The notes under the pieces: model-generated
Database searches by the model: none
What the model was told of the DNA's origin: nothing
What the model saw: the letters and a program-made list of their open reading frames with translations, nothing else
Translations under genes and position numbers: made by a program
From: an uncultured Succinivibrionaceae bacterium
GTDB lineage: Bacteria; Pseudomonadota; Gammaproteobacteria; Enterobacterales; Succinivibrionaceae
Assembly: GCA_944389865.1 (NCBI GenBank)
Contig: CALXNX010000013.1
Coordinates: 1-46,380 of the forward strand
DNA length: 46,380 bases
Reading direction: 5' to 3'
Shown: piece after piece, positions 25,866 to 34,750 of the stretch
How the letters are laid out: the number at the start of each line of letters is the position of its first letter
Numbering within the stretch: position 1 is the first letter of the stretch

Positions 25866-26852
25866 ATGCATATCGTTAGCTTAACTGCCCGCTTGATCTT
25901 AGCCGCCCTTTCAGCCCTGTGCATAGGAACGGCTGCAGCCGCCCCCACACAGTGCCGTGAAATTCCGGCCGGGAAGCCGGTACCCGGCGTCATTGCGCAG
26001 AGTGACTGTCTGCAGTACTCCGGGCGGGCGCAGATCACGGGGCAGCTTGATATTTACGGCCATTTGATTTTAAGCCGGCGCGCGGATGTCAGCTTTACCG
26101 GTCAGGAGCTGCGGGTGCGTCCGGGGGGTGCGCTTACCGTGCGCGGAAAACTGAGCGTCGATCAGGGCTCTTTAATCCTCGACGATGACGCCGCGCTTAC
26201 CAATCAGGGCACTCTGCACCTGGGGCCGCAGACCATGCTGCAGGCAGCTCCCAAAGCGCAGGTGCATAACGGCGGACTCTTTGAATTTGACAGCGCCGCA
26301 GGCTCGCTGTACGGCCTGCTGGAAAACAGGGCGCAGATCAGGCTTTATTCCAGCCTGCTGGCGCTGCACAGCGCTCATGCCGACAATGGCGGCAGCATCT
26401 CGCTGCAGGGATTAAGCGCTTTGAATCTTAATGGACAGACGGTGCTTACCAACCGCGGCAGCCTGGAGGCGGATCCTAAGGCGGAGATCTCCCTGACTGA
26501 GGACAGCAGGCTGATCAATCGCCGGCATTTAAATATCCTGGGTGCGGTGTCGCAGCATGACAGATCGCGCTGTATCAATCTGCGTCAGGTCACCGTGGGG
26601 GAGAATGCGCTGTGGTATTTAGAAGATCAGGCCTCCCTGATTAATGAGCAGCTGCTGGAGTTTTTCGGGCAGGCCATGACCGAAGATCTGGCACTGATTG
26701 AAAATCGCGGATCTTTTTATGCAGAAGAAGGCAGCCATCTGCACTGCGCCGGCAAATCAACTTTGCGCAATCATGGAAATTTCAGAGCGCGGGGAACCGT
26801 CAGCCGCGCGGATGAAGCCGTCTTTGACAGCATCAGGGAATGGGTGAAATAG
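25866..26852 (+). CDS. Secreted protein with beta-helix-like repeats, function unknown
   Basis: I do not recognise a named family. The 328-residue product has a signal peptide, probable cleavage after TAAAA (residue 26), so it is exported. The mature chain is built from short strand-turn repeats of about 18-24 residues. Examples are QITGQLDIYGHLILSRRADV, LRVRPGGALTVRGKLSVDQG, ALTNQGTLHLGPQTML and LINRRHLNILGAV, with frequent N-x-G turns. This pattern suggests a right-handed parallel beta-helix or autotransporter-passenger-like fold. No autotransporter barrel, anchor motif or catalytic signature is seen. Cysteines at 30 and 47 could form a disulfide near the N-terminus. Only a weak ribosome site precedes the ATG. 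It ends before a hairpin at 26868 and is convergent with maoP. Confidence 0.7.
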   Translation: MHIVSLTARLILAALSALCIGTAAAAPTQCREIPAGKPVPGVIAQSDCLQYSGRAQITGQLDIYGHLILSRRADVSFTGQELRVRPGGALTVRGKLSVDQGSLILDDDAALTNQGTLHLGPQTMLQAAPKAQVHNGGLFEFDSAAGSLYGLLENRAQIRLYSSLLALHSAHADNGGSISLQGLSALNLNGQTVLTNRGSLEADPKAEISLTEDSRLINRRHLNILGAVSQHDRSRCINLRQVTVGENALWYLEDQASLINEQLLEFFGQAMTEDLALIENRGSFYAEEGSHLHCAGKSTLRNHGNFRARGTVSRADEAVFDSIREWVK

Positions 26853-26867
26853 GGGATAAGAACACAG

Positions 26868-26887
26868 CGGGAGGCCTGAGCCTCCCG
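26868..26887. terminator. Hairpin between the repeat protein and maoP
   Basis: CGGGAGGC pairs with GCCTCCCG around a CTGA loop, 15 bp after the stop codon. There is no T-tract, so termination strength is uncertain. Confidence 0.5.
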
Positions 26888-26949
26888 GAGTCGAACTGAT
26901 TTATTAAGCTGCCTGCAAGGTATTGATCTGCAGGCGTGGACAGAATCCG

Positions 26950-27303
26950 CTAGTCGATGGCAGATTCATCGCTGCTGGAGCTGCCGGAAAAATCAGTGCC
27001 GCCGCCCATTTCATCGTCCCCCACCGAGCATAAGCGGTGCAGATGACGGGGTCTAATCACGGTTAAATACTTTTTGAAGACCTTTGCATAAGGATCGGTG
27101 ATCACGCCTTCGCCGTGCAGCTGCTCTAAAAAGGTCTTTTCGGTATCGTCTGCGGGCTGCCGCGTGCCGTTGTGCAGCTCCATCATCGCGGTGCCGCACT
27201 GCTCCAGCAGGGCGGATTCACGGATGGAAAATTCGCCGCTGCGGCGGATGCCGCGGGCAAAATGCTGAAAATCGTTGAATTGCTTTTCAGACTCAAAGCT
27301 CAT
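26950..27303 (-). CDS. maoP: Macrodomain Ori protein MaoP (DUF413)
   Basis: The 117-residue cytosolic protein matches the MaoP/YifE family along its length. It has a polar start with FND..HFARGIRRSGEFSIRESALLEQCG, a central ELHNGTRQPADDTEKTFL and the terminal KVFKKYLTVIRPRHLHRLC. MaoP works with the DNA site maoS to organise the Ori macrodomain in E. coli. The C-terminal acidic/Ser tail (GSSSSDESAID) also fits. I take the ATG at 27303 with GAGG eight bases upstream; the frame extends to a TTG at 27309 without better support. It is divergent from glnS. Confidence 0.85.
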   Translation of the reverse strand: MSFESEKQFNDFQHFARGIRRSGEFSIRESALLEQCGTAMMELHNGTRQPADDTEKTFLEQLHGEGVITDPYAKVFKKYLTVIRPRHLHRLCSVGDDEMGGGTDFSGSSSSDESAID

Positions 27304-27420
27304 GGTCAAAACCTCAAAATATCAGCGCACCATACTTTTCAAAATCGGGGGCTATGATACTTTAAAAACGCCTGCATTTAAAGCTCTTTGCCCACCCTCA
27401 CGCGCTTAAATTAGAAGTAT

Positions 27421-27449
27421 TTGAGCGCGGCGCGCGCCTTTGCTACAAT
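27421..27449 (+). promoter_or_regulatory. Sigma-70 promoter for glnS
   Basis: TTGAGC (27421-27426), 17 bp, TACAAT (27444-27449), with TG one base before the -10 (extended). Predicted start of transcription near 27456, leaving a leader of about 90 nt. Confidence 0.7.
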
Positions 27450-27467
27450 CGCCTGCAGAAAAAATGA

Positions 27468-27499
27468 CCGGGAACTGCGGTTTCCGGCCTCGGTTTTTT
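27468..27499 (+). terminator. Terminator-like hairpin in the glnS leader
   Basis: An 8-bp stem with one G-U pair (27468-27475 with 27480-27487) closes on a TGCG loop. A run of six T follows at 27494-27499, with 6 bases in between. An alternative longer stem pairs ACCG (27467-27470) with CGGT (27491-27494), bringing the T-run directly to the stem. It lies 12 nt after the predicted transcription start. Confidence 0.5.
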
Positions 27500-27511
27500 A
27501 GTTTTGATGCC

Positions 27512-27530
27512 AAGCCGCAGACGGCTTTTT
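27512..27530 (+). terminator. Second terminator-like hairpin in the glnS leader
   Basis: AAGCCG (27512-27517) pairs with CGGCTT (27522-27527), followed by TTT. It lies just before the ribosome site and start codon of glnS. Confidence 0.45.
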
Positions 27531-27546
27531 CGAGGGGGAGCATACC

Positions 27547-29223
27547 GTGGCTGAACAAGAGCGGATTCCGCGCAACTTTATTACTGATATTATCGATGAC
27601 GATTTAAAGGCCGGCCGCGCTGATCACGTGGCGACCCGCTTCCCGCCTGAACCTAACGGCTATCTGCATATCGGACATGCCAAATCCATCTGTCTGAATT
27701 TCGGTCTGGCCCGTGATTATCACGGTACCTGCAATCTGCGCTTTGACGATACCAATCCGGTCAAAGAGGATATGGAGTACATCCGCTCCATTGAGCGCGA
27801 TGTGCAGTGGCTGGGCTTTCACTGGCAGGAGCCGGTCCGGCATTCCTCCGATTATTTTGACCAGCTTTACGGCTATGCTTTAGAGCTTATCGATCAGGGA
27901 CTGGCCTACGTTGATGAATTATCGCCCGATCAGATCCGGGAGTATCGCGGCACCTTAAAGGAACCGGGGCGCTGCAGCCCGTACCGCGATCGCAGCGTGG
28001 AGGAGAATCGCGCCTTATTTGAAAAGATGCGCCAAGGCGAATTTGCTGAAGGCGCCGCCTGCCTGCGCGCTAAAATTGATATGGCATCGCCCTTTATCTG
28101 CATGCGCGATCCGGTGATCTACCGCGTACGCTTTGCAGCTCATGCTCTTACCGGGCAGAAGTGGTGCATCTATCCGATGTACGACTTTACGCACTGCATC
28201 TCCGATGCCATCGAGGGGATTACTCATTCCATCTGCACTCTGGAGTTCCAGGACAATCGCCGTTTGTACGACTGGGTGCTGGATCACATCTCCATTAAGT
28301 CCCGTCCGCATCAGTACGAGATGAGCCGCCTTAATCTTGAATATTCGCTGACCAGCAAGCGCAAGCTCAATCTGTTAGTGGAAAAGGGCATTGTGGACGG
28401 CTGGGACGATCCGCGCCTTACCACCATCTCGGGGCTGCGCCGGCGCGGCTATACTCCGGCCTCCATCCGCGAGTTCTGCCGCCGCATCGGCGTCACCAAG
28501 CAGGAAAACACCGTGGAGATGAGCGCTCTGGAGTCCTGCGTGCGCGAGGATTTAAATGCCAATGCGCCGCGCGCCATGTGCGTGCTGCATCCTTTAAAGG
28601 TGGTGATCGATAATTTCGGGGCGGACGGCGTCACGCAGAGCGAGTTTACGGTGCCCAATCATCCCGATAAGCCGGAGCTGGGCGAGCGCACCATCACCAT
28701 GTCCAAGGAGATCTATATCGACGCGGCTGACTTCCGCGAGGAGGCCAATAAGCAGTACAAGCGCTTAAAGCTGGGCTCTGAAGTGCGTCTGCGCCACGGC
28801 TATATCATTAAGGCGCTCTCCTGTGAAAAGGATGCAGAGGGCAGGGTGATCCTGGTACACGCTGAGGCTGTACCCAATTCTGTGGGCGCCAATGTAGAAA
28901 ACCATAAGCCCAAGGGCGTGATCCATTACGTCAACGCCGCCGACTGCGTGCGCGTGCAGGTAAATCTTTTAGATAAGCTCTTTACCGATCCCAATCCGGG
29001 AGCTGCCGAGGATTTTCTTTCAGTAGTCAATCCCGACTCCAAGACGGTGATCCTGGATGCCGCGGCGGAAAAGAGCTTAGGGGAAGCGCAGCCTGGCGAT
29101 ACCTTCCAGTTCGAGCGCGAGGGCTACTTCTGCGTGGACAGCAAAGACTTTAAGGCAGGTCAGCCGGTGTTCAACCTTACGGTGGCGCTGCGCGAGACCA
29201 GAAAAGCGCAGGCCCAGCTTTAA
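27547..29223 (+). CDS. glnS: Glutaminyl-tRNA synthetase
   Basis: GlnS charges tRNA-Gln with glutamine directly; 558 residues match E. coli (about 554). It starts with GTG after GGGGGAG. The class-I HIGH motif is in [15 protein letters not shown] (about residues 33-47). [10 protein letters not shown], the anticodon-binding C-terminal half ([31 protein letters not shown]) and the following beta barrels are intact. The second signature reads [10 protein letters not shown] here, against [10 protein letters not shown] in E. coli, so the Met of the KMSKS-type loop is Thr while Ser-Lys are kept. The leader carries two terminator-like hairpins. Confidence 0.97.
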   Translation: MAEQERIPRNFITDIIDDDLKAGRADHVATRFPPEPNGYLHIGHAKSICLNFGLARDYHGTCNLRFDDTNPVKEDMEYIRSIERDVQWLGFHWQEPVRHSSDYFDQLYGYALELIDQGLAYVDELSPDQIREYRGTLKEPGRCSPYRDRSVEENRALFEKMRQGEFAEGAACLRAKIDMASPFICMRDPVIYRVRFAAHALTGQKWCIYPMYDFTHCISDAIEGITHSICTLEFQDNRRLYDWVLDHISIKSRPHQYEMSRLNLEYSLTSKRKLNLLVEKGIVDGWDDPRLTTISGLRRRGYTPASIREFCRRIGVTKQENTVEMSALESCVREDLNANAPRAMCVLHPLKVVIDNFGADGVTQSEFTVPNHPDKPELGERTITMSKEIYIDAADFREEANKQYKRLKLGSEVRLRHGYIIKALSCEKDAEGRVILVHAEAVPNSVGANVENHKPKGVIHYVNAADCVRVQVNLLDKLFTDPNPGAAEDFLSVVNPDSKTVILDAAAEKSLGEAQPGDTFQFEREGYFCVDSKDFKAGQPVFNLTVALRETRKAQAQL

Positions 29224-29285
29224 GGGCAACAGCGCAGTGAACTGCAGCTCAGGGCAGGTTCAGGCACAAAAAACTGCGCCTGCCC

Positions 29286-29314
29286 TTGTCAAAAAGGCTT
29301 AAGCTTAGTAGAGT
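29286..29314 (+). promoter_or_regulatory. Sigma-70 promoter before the 152-residue gene and rmlB
   Basis: TTGTCA (29286-29291), 17 bp, TAGAGT (29309-29314). Predicted leader is about 80 nt. The upstream hairpin (29251-29258 with 29279-29286) may end glnS transcripts. Confidence 0.5.
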
Positions 29315-29401
29315 TAAGTCGTAAGAGATAAAAACTGCGGCGCTGCCGCTGCAGAAATAAGCAGAAAAATTAAGATCAGCATTGATGAAAAGGAGCTTTA
29401 G

Positions 29402-29860
29402 ATGAGCGATTTCACTGATGAAGTTGAAAAGAATGACGACAATTTAGCCCCTCCTCCGGGGAGCGATTATGAAGTCGCCTTTTCCTATCATTCGGAAAGC
29501 CAGCTGGAGCGCGCATACGATAAGGCTGAGCATTGGGTGAAGGCCGGCGTGAAGCCGCAGCGCATTTTCCTTGAAGATCGCTCAATGAGCGTGATCAATT
29601 TCCGCAAGGTAATGCGTGATCCGATCTTAATTCAGGCCGGAGTGACCCGTTATATTGATTTTCGCTGCTCGCTGACCCTGTCGGATACTGATGTGGATGC
29701 AGTATTCTCCTCGGTATGCTATTACGACAGTGAAGATCAGGATCCGGTGTACATCAATGCCTACGATCCGGAATTGGGATCTATTAAAGAGGTGCTGGGC
29801 AAGGTCAGCCAAAACTTATTTGACTATCTGCAGAAGCCTCTGCTGCAGGCGCAGCATTAA
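29402..29860 (+). CDS. Unrecognised small protein, coupled to rmlB
   Basis: I do not recognise this 152-residue protein. It has an acidic N-terminal tail (DEVEKNDD, residues 6-13), then an alpha/beta-like body. This includes an amphipathic helix (SQLERAYDKAEHWVKAG), a strand and loop around PQRIFLEDRSM, and a C-terminal helix. There is no signal peptide or membrane helix, so it should be cytosolic. GGAGC stands before the ATG at normal spacing, so translation should be good. Its stop codon is three bases before the rmlB start codon, so the two genes are coexpressed and probably coupled. A role with nucleotide-sugar synthesis is only a guess from position. Confidence 0.7.
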   Translation: MSDFTDEVEKNDDNLAPPPGSDYEVAFSYHSESQLERAYDKAEHWVKAGVKPQRIFLEDRSMSVINFRKVMRDPILIQAGVTRYIDFRCSLTLSDTDVDAVFSSVCYYDSEDQDPVYINAYDPELGSIKEVLGKVSQNLFDYLQKPLLQAQH

Positions 29861-29863
29861 GCC

Positions 29864-30913
29864 ATGGCCGCACTCCTCGTTACTGGAGGGGCCGGCTTTA
29901 TCGGCACCAATTTCCTCTATTATCTCTGCCGCCCTCAGGGCGGCTTAAATTTATCTATAACGGTGCTCGATGCTCTGCATTACGCAGGCAGAAAGGAGCG
30001 CTTGCAGCCGCTGATTGATGCCGGGCGCATCAAGTTCATCCGCGGCGATATCTGCGATCAGACTCTGGTCGCCTCCATTCTGCAGCGCGAGCGCATCGAT
30101 ACGGTAGTCAATTTTGCCGCTCACACCCATGTGGACCGATCCATTGCCGATCCCGCCCCTTTCTATCGCAATAATGTCGAGGGTGTGTGTACGCTTTTAA
30201 CTGCCTGCTGTCAGTACTTCCTGGATGAAGGACACGGCGGGCGCTTTCATCAGATCTCCACCGATGAGGTATACGGCACGCTGAGTCCTGACGCGCCGGC
30301 TTGGACTGAGGAGAGCCCCTTAGATCCCAGCTCGCCGTATTCCGCCTCCAAGGCATCTGCCGATCACTTTGTCTGCGCCTTTGCGCGCACCTACGGCCTG
30401 CAGGCTTCCATTTCGCGCTGCTCCAATAATTACGGACCTTATCAATTTCCCGAAAAGCTGCTGCCCTCAGCGCTGCAGCATCTGCTGACAGGACAGCCGG
30501 TTCCGGTGTACGGGGATGGGCTGCAGGTGCGCGACTGGCTCTACGTGGACGATCACTGCAAGGCGGTGGCATTAATGCTGGGGCTGAAGCCTAAGCCCCA
30601 TCAGGCCTTAGTGTGCAATGTCGGCGGGGGCACTGAGCTTACTAATCTTGCCTTTTTAGAACTGCTGTACCAAACGCTCAGGCGGATCTTTAAGGCCCGC
30701 CCGGAGCTTACTGCCCGCTATCCTGACTGCATGGCCCTCAAGGATCAGCCTTTTGAGGCGGTGATCACCCATGTGGCCGATCGCAAAGGCCATGACAGGC
30801 GCTATGCCCTAAATGACGATAAGCTCTCTGCGCTTAGCGGGTACGCCCCGTCCGTGAGCGCCGCGCAGGGGATGGAGCGCGCGGTTTTGTGGTATATTGA
30901 GCATGGTTTTTAG
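29864..30913 (+). CDS. rmlB: dTDP-glucose 4,6-dehydratase
   Basis: RmlB converts dTDP-glucose to dTDP-4-keto-6-deoxyglucose, the second step to dTDP-rhamnose and other surface 6-deoxysugars. The 349 residues match the family. The NAD-binding loop TGGAGFIGTNF is at residues 6-16, the active-site TDE triad is in QISTDEVYG, and YSASK provides Tyr and Lys. The substrate-binding segments AAHTHVDRSI, SNNYGPYQFPEKLLP and RDWLYVDDH are intact. It follows the preceding gene by three bases with no strong ribosome site of its own. The usual rmlA, rmlC and rmlD genes are not adjacent, so it is separate from a complete rhamnose cluster. Confidence 0.93.
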   Translation: MAALLVTGGAGFIGTNFLYYLCRPQGGLNLSITVLDALHYAGRKERLQPLIDAGRIKFIRGDICDQTLVASILQRERIDTVVNFAAHTHVDRSIADPAPFYRNNVEGVCTLLTACCQYFLDEGHGGRFHQISTDEVYGTLSPDAPAWTEESPLDPSSPYSASKASADHFVCAFARTYGLQASISRCSNNYGPYQFPEKLLPSALQHLLTGQPVPVYGDGLQVRDWLYVDDHCKAVALMLGLKPKPHQALVCNVGGGTELTNLAFLELLYQTLRRIFKARPELTARYPDCMALKDQPFEAVITHVADRKGHDRRYALNDDKLSALSGYAPSVSAAQGMERAVLWYIEHGF

Positions 30914-30946
30914 AGCCTCTGAACGGTTTTTGTAAGGAGAGAGACT

Positions 30947-32113
30947 TTGTCAGCTCTTAAGCATACTGCCTTAGCTGCAGCATTAACTTTGACCTTAGTG
31001 CAGCTTTCCGGCTGCAGCACTGTCCGCAACTGGTGGCAGATGTATCAAGGCGATGTCGATACTTCGCTGCGTGAGCCTACCGGCTACTATGACCATGCCG
31101 ACGTCAAGGCAGGTACTGATCCGCTGGTGGTGCCGGCAGGTTTGGTCACTCCCGCTAAAGATCAGAGAATGGAGCTGCCGCAGCTGCAGACTGCGTTGCG
31201 CGGCCCCTTAGGCGAGGATATGGACGTGCGCGCTCCGATTGTGCAGCTGCGCTCGGCCAGCGGCGTACATTCAGTATGGGCCGCCGGTGAAAGCATTGTG
31301 TGGCTTAACTCGCAGGATCAGCAGAATGTGGCCGATGAGGCTGAAGCCTGGGCTCTCCTGATGCGCGTACTTGATTATATGCATGTGCAGGTGGGTGCAG
31401 TGACTCCGGGCGCTTACGAGCTTACCACCGCTGCCGCAGACTATAATGAATTCGGTACTCCGCTGACGCTGACCACCTCAGCTGCCGATGCTCTGCGCTA
31501 TCGTCAGATCTACCGCATCCGCATCGGACGCAATGCGGCGGGCAATATCGGCATTGCGACCTCACTGATAGGTTCCATGACCATTGCCACTACCGGCATC
31601 TTCTCCTTCAGAACCAGCCGCACGCTGTCAGACATTTTGACTCCGTCTGAGCAGGAGCGCTTTGCCACCGGTTTTTCCAATCAGATCATCAAGGCCATGC
31701 AGGCGGCTGATGCCACCCCTGAAGCTTATCCGGGGCAGGTCACGGTGACCCTGGATCGCGACAACAATGCGCAGGACTGCTTTGTGGTGGATGCATCCTA
31801 TCAGGCGACTTGGGATGTGCTGCGGCACATGCTGCCCGATTACGGCTTTGAAATTACTGAGTACTCCATTTCGCACAGCTCCATTAACGCCGATTACACC
31901 GAGCCCGATCCGGAGTTCTTCCGCAGTCAGGGCATCGATGATTTCGGTCTTGAGGAAGGATCCTACATCATCCGCGTCTCCATTGACGGCGATAAGACCT
32001 TTATCACCTTCTACGATGAGGATGACAAGCCGCTGCGCTCTACCGCGGTGTCAAGACTGTATCCGGGCTTCTCAGCCGCTCTGGCGCGCACTTTTGCCTC
32101 CTTTGCCGGCTGA
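30947..32113 (+). CDS. bamC: Outer-membrane assembly lipoprotein BamC
   Basis: BamC is an accessory lipoprotein of the BAM complex that folds outer-membrane proteins. I take a TTG start because AAGGAG lies seven bases upstream and no ATG precedes the signal. The lipobox L-S-G-C is perfect (C at residue 23). After it comes an unstructured region with the conserved proline-rich stretch, then two helix-grip BamC domains, the second from about residue 265 (DCFVVDASYQATWDVLRHMLPDYGFEITEY). The 388 residues exceed E. coli's 344. The identification rests on domain layout and on purC directly downstream, as in E. coli. Sequence similarity by eye is moderate. Confidence 0.75.
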   Translation: MSALKHTALAAALTLTLVQLSGCSTVRNWWQMYQGDVDTSLREPTGYYDHADVKAGTDPLVVPAGLVTPAKDQRMELPQLQTALRGPLGEDMDVRAPIVQLRSASGVHSVWAAGESIVWLNSQDQQNVADEAEAWALLMRVLDYMHVQVGAVTPGAYELTTAAADYNEFGTPLTLTTSAADALRYRQIYRIRIGRNAAGNIGIATSLIGSMTIATTGIFSFRTSRTLSDILTPSEQERFATGFSNQIIKAMQAADATPEAYPGQVTVTLDRDNNAQDCFVVDASYQATWDVLRHMLPDYGFEITEYSISHSSINADYTEPDPEFFRSQGIDDFGLEEGSYIIRVSIDGDKTFITFYDEDDKPLRSTAVSRLYPGFSAALARTFASFAG

Positions 32114-32130
32114 GCTTAAAAGCTGTTAAA

Positions 32131-32155
32131 AAGGCAGGCTGCGGCCTGCTTTTTT
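32131..32155 (+). terminator. Terminator after bamC
   Basis: GCAGGC (32134-32139) and GCCTGC (32144-32149) close a TGCG loop, followed by six T. A-run upstream allows a 9-bp stem. Confidence 0.85.
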
Positions 32156-32180
32156 AATGTCTGCAGAGGGCAAAAACCCC

Positions 32181-32209
32181 TTAAAAAAGACGGGCATTGC
32201 GTGTACAAT
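32181..32209 (+). promoter_or_regulatory. Likely promoter for purC
   Basis: TTAAAA (32181-32186), 17 bp, TACAAT (32204-32209). No PurR operator palindrome is seen near it. Confidence 0.45.
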
Positions 32210-32278
32210 ATGCACCGCGGCGAGGGTGACCCCTTCACCTGCAGGTTTCTTTCACTTCCACATTTGCGGGAATTTAAA

Positions 32279-32989
32279 ATGGAAAAATTAAAAGAACTCT
32301 ATCGCGGCAAGGCCAAGTCGGTTTACGAGACCAATGATCCTGATCATTACATCATGCTGTTTCGTGACGACACCTCTGCTTTTGACGGTAAGAAGATTGA
32401 GCAGTTAGAGCGCAAGGGCCGCACCAACTGCCATTTTAACTATTTCATTATGAAGAAGCTGGAGGAAGCCGGCATTCCGGTGCATGTGGAGGAGCTGATC
32501 TCCGATACTGAGTGCGTAGTTAAGAAGCTGGAGATGGTTCCGGTGGAGTGCGTGGTGCGCAATGTCAGCGCCGGCTCCATCTGCCGCCGCTTAGGCGTAC
32601 AGGAAGGCTTGGATTTAAATCCGCCGACCTTTGAGTTCTTCTTAAAGAACGACGAGCTCCATGACCCCATGGTCAATGACTCCCACATCATCTCCTTCAA
32701 GTGGGGTACGCAGGAGCAGATCGATAAGATGCGTTCTCTGTCCTATAAGATCAACGAGATCTTAAAGGATCTGTTCGACAAGGCCGGTCTCATTTTAGTG
32801 GACTACAAGCTGGAGTTCGGTCTGTATCACGGCGAGCTCATCTTAGGCGACGAGTTCTCTCCGGACGGCTGCAGACTGTGGGACAAGGAAACCCGCAAGA
32901 AGCTCGATAAGGATCGCTTCCGTCAGGGCTTAGGCGGCGTGATTGAGGCCTATGAAGAGGTGGCCCGCCGCATCGGCTGCCCGCTGTAA
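32279..32989 (+). CDS. purC: SAICAR synthase
   Basis: PurC joins aspartate to CAIR with ATP in purine synthesis. The start is the ATG at 32279 ([18 protein letters not shown]), giving 236 residues like E. coli's 237; an upstream in-frame start at 32201 would add 26 unrelated residues. The first beta-hairpin [12 protein letters not shown] is the ATP-binding element, and [16 protein letters not shown] is the conserved substrate region. [10 protein letters not shown] and [13 protein letters not shown] in the last third supply the metal-binding acidic residues. It follows bamC with its own promoter and is ended by a strong terminator. Confidence 0.96.
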   Translation: MEKLKELYRGKAKSVYETNDPDHYIMLFRDDTSAFDGKKIEQLERKGRTNCHFNYFIMKKLEEAGIPVHVEELISDTECVVKKLEMVPVECVVRNVSAGSICRRLGVQEGLDLNPPTFEFFLKNDELHDPMVNDSHIISFKWGTQEQIDKMRSLSYKINEILKDLFDKAGLILVDYKLEFGLYHGELILGDEFSPDGCRLWDKETRKKLDKDRFRQGLGGVIEAYEEVARRIGCPL

Positions 32990-33006
32990 TTTCAGCGCCG
33001 GCTGAA

Positions 33007-33048
33007 AAAGACCGCTCAGTTTAAGCGACTGGGCGGTTTTTGTTTTTA
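33007..33048 (+). terminator. Terminator after purC
   Basis: A 10-bp stem with one G-U pair (33011-33020 with 33028-33037), loop of seven, followed by TTTTTGTTTTT. Confidence 0.9.
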
Positions 33049-33216
33049 CGGGCCAGAGGCTGGGATCCCTTCCTGCTTCCTGCTGTGCAGATGAGCGCCC
33101 GCCTGCAAATTTGATCGCGCTCACACACTTTAATGAGCGCCGCTCTCTGCGCTCCGGCAAATGGGCTAAACTTAGGCTGAAATAAATTTACGCAAATTAA
33201 CTTAGCAGGATACGTT

Positions 33217-34653
33217 ATGGCTAAAAAACGCAGAACTAAGATTGTTACCACCTTAGGCCCCGCTACCGATCGCCCGGGCATTTTAGAGGGCATTATCAAG
33301 GGCGGCGCAAATGTGGTGCGCATTAACTTCTCTCACGGCTCAGCTGAAGATCACGCCAAGCGCGTTGCCGAGGTGCGCCGGGTCTCCAAGGAATGTGATC
33401 GCCCGGTGGCCATCATGGGAGATCTGCAGGGCCCGAAGATCCGCATCGGCTCGTTTAAAGAAGGGCGCATTTTATTAAATGTCGGCGACAGCTTAATCCT
33501 GGACTCCGAGCTGCCTTTAAGCGGCGGCACGCAGGAGCGCGTGGGACTTACCTATAAGGAACTGCCGCATGACTTAAAGCCCGGCGATATTCTGCTCTTG
33601 GACGACGGACGCATTCAATTAGCCGTCACCAAGGTCGAGGGTCATGAGATCTATACCACCGTGATCGTAGGCGGTCCGCTGTCCAACTCCAAGGGCATCA
33701 ATAAGCAGGGCGGCGGTCTGTCTGCTCCGGCACTTACTGAAAAGGACAAGCGCGACATTGTGACTGCAGCCAAGCTCGGTCTTGACTACATTGCCGTATC
33801 CTTCCCGCGCTGCGGCGATGATCTGCGCGAGGCGCGCCGCCTCTTAGAGGCAGCCGGATCCCATGCCCGCATTGTGGCTAAGGTTGAACGCGCTGAGGCG
33901 GTGGAAAGCGAGGACGCCATGCGCGACATCATCCTGGCCTCTGACGCTGTGATGGTAGCCCGCGGCGATCTGGGCGTGGAGATCGGCGATGCGCGCTTAA
34001 TGAGCGTGCAGAAGAAGCTCATCAATTTCGCCCGCGGCCTCGATCGCATAGTGATCACGGCCACGCAGATGATGGAATCGATGATCAAATGCCCGATGCC
34101 GACCCGTGCTGAGGTGATGGACGTGTCCAATGCGGTGCTTGACGGTACCGATGCCGTGATGCTGTCGGCCGAAACTGCGGCCGGCGATTATCCGGTGGAG
34201 ACCGTGCGCGCCATGTCCAAAGTCTGCCATGGTGCCGAGCTGTCCATTCAGCGCTCGGGCTATCGCGCTGAGCGCGTATTTGAAACGGCGGAAGAGACAG
34301 TGGCCATCTCCTCAATGTTCGCGGCCAATCATCTGCGCGGCATTCACGGCTTAGTGGCCTTTACCGATACCGGCCGCCTGCCGCTGTTAATGTCCCGTAT
34401 CCGCTCCGGTCTGCCGATTTACGCCTTCTCGCGCAACGAGCAGGCTGTGCGCTGGATGAATATGTACCGCGGCGTATTCCCGTTCTTAATGGACACCGAC
34501 AAGTACAGCAATCATGACGATGTCCTGAAGGCCGCAGTACAGTTTCTTCAGGATAAAGGCTTAGTGCAGACCGGCGATAAGGTGGTGATTGCCTTCGGCG
34601 TGACCATGGGCCAGTCCGGTCACACCGACAGCATGCGCGTAGTCACAGTTTGA
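33217..34653 (+). CDS. pykA: Pyruvate kinase (PykA type)
   Basis: This enzyme transfers phosphate from phosphoenolpyruvate to ADP in the last step of glycolysis and the Entner-Doudoroff pathway. The 478 residues match PykA (480), and the N-terminus ([14 protein letters not shown]) follows the PykA rather than PykF pattern. VVRINFSHG, the substrate-binding [12 protein letters not shown] and the metal-binding Glu/Asp in [12 protein letters not shown] are intact. [10 protein letters not shown] and the C-terminal allosteric domain follow. A moderate ribosome site (TTAGCAGGATACG) is upstream. It is a single gene, closed by a C(TGCG)G-looped hairpin. Confidence 0.96.
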   Translation: MAKKRRTKIVTTLGPATDRPGILEGIIKGGANVVRINFSHGSAEDHAKRVAEVRRVSKECDRPVAIMGDLQGPKIRIGSFKEGRILLNVGDSLILDSELPLSGGTQERVGLTYKELPHDLKPGDILLLDDGRIQLAVTKVEGHEIYTTVIVGGPLSNSKGINKQGGGLSAPALTEKDKRDIVTAAKLGLDYIAVSFPRCGDDLREARRLLEAAGSHARIVAKVERAEAVESEDAMRDIILASDAVMVARGDLGVEIGDARLMSVQKKLINFARGLDRIVITATQMMESMIKCPMPTRAEVMDVSNAVLDGTDAVMLSAETAAGDYPVETVRAMSKVCHGAELSIQRSGYRAERVFETAEETVAISSMFAANHLRGIHGLVAFTDTGRLPLLMSRIRSGLPIYAFSRNEQAVRWMNMYRGVFPFLMDTDKYSNHDDVLKAAVQFLQDKGLVQTGDKVVIAFGVTMGQSGHTDSMRVVTV

Positions 34654-34670
34654 TCTGCATAAGTTTAAAA

Positions 34671-34692
34671 CGGGGCAGCTGCGGCTGCCCCG
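34671..34692 (+). terminator. Hairpin after pykA
   Basis: A perfect 9-bp GC-rich stem closes on a TGCG loop. It has no T-tract behind it. Confidence 0.55.
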
Positions 34693-34731
34693 CTGCAGTC
34701 TGTCCCTTCATCTACACCTTTTTCTCGTCCG

Positions 34732-34750
34732 CTTAAGATCAGATCTTAAG
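34732..34750. promoter_or_regulatory. Perfect inverted repeat at the flagellin promoter
   Basis: CTTAAGATC and GATCTTAAG flank a single A. Its right end overlaps the -35 of the flagellin promoter, and it contains two GATC sites. Confidence 0.5.

Noticed and set aside
27456-27546. T-box riboswitch in the glnS leader
   Set aside because: The leader is only about 90 nt and lacks the long stem I and T-box sequence; T-boxes are also rare in this group.
29402-30913. An O-antigen or rhamnose cluster
   Set aside because: Only rmlB is present. The next genes are bamC and purC, and no glycosyltransferase or other rml gene is seen.
32161-32278. PurR operator before purC
   Set aside because: No ACGCAAACGTTTGCGT-like palindrome is present; the only such core in the window is at 23464-23475, far from purine genes.
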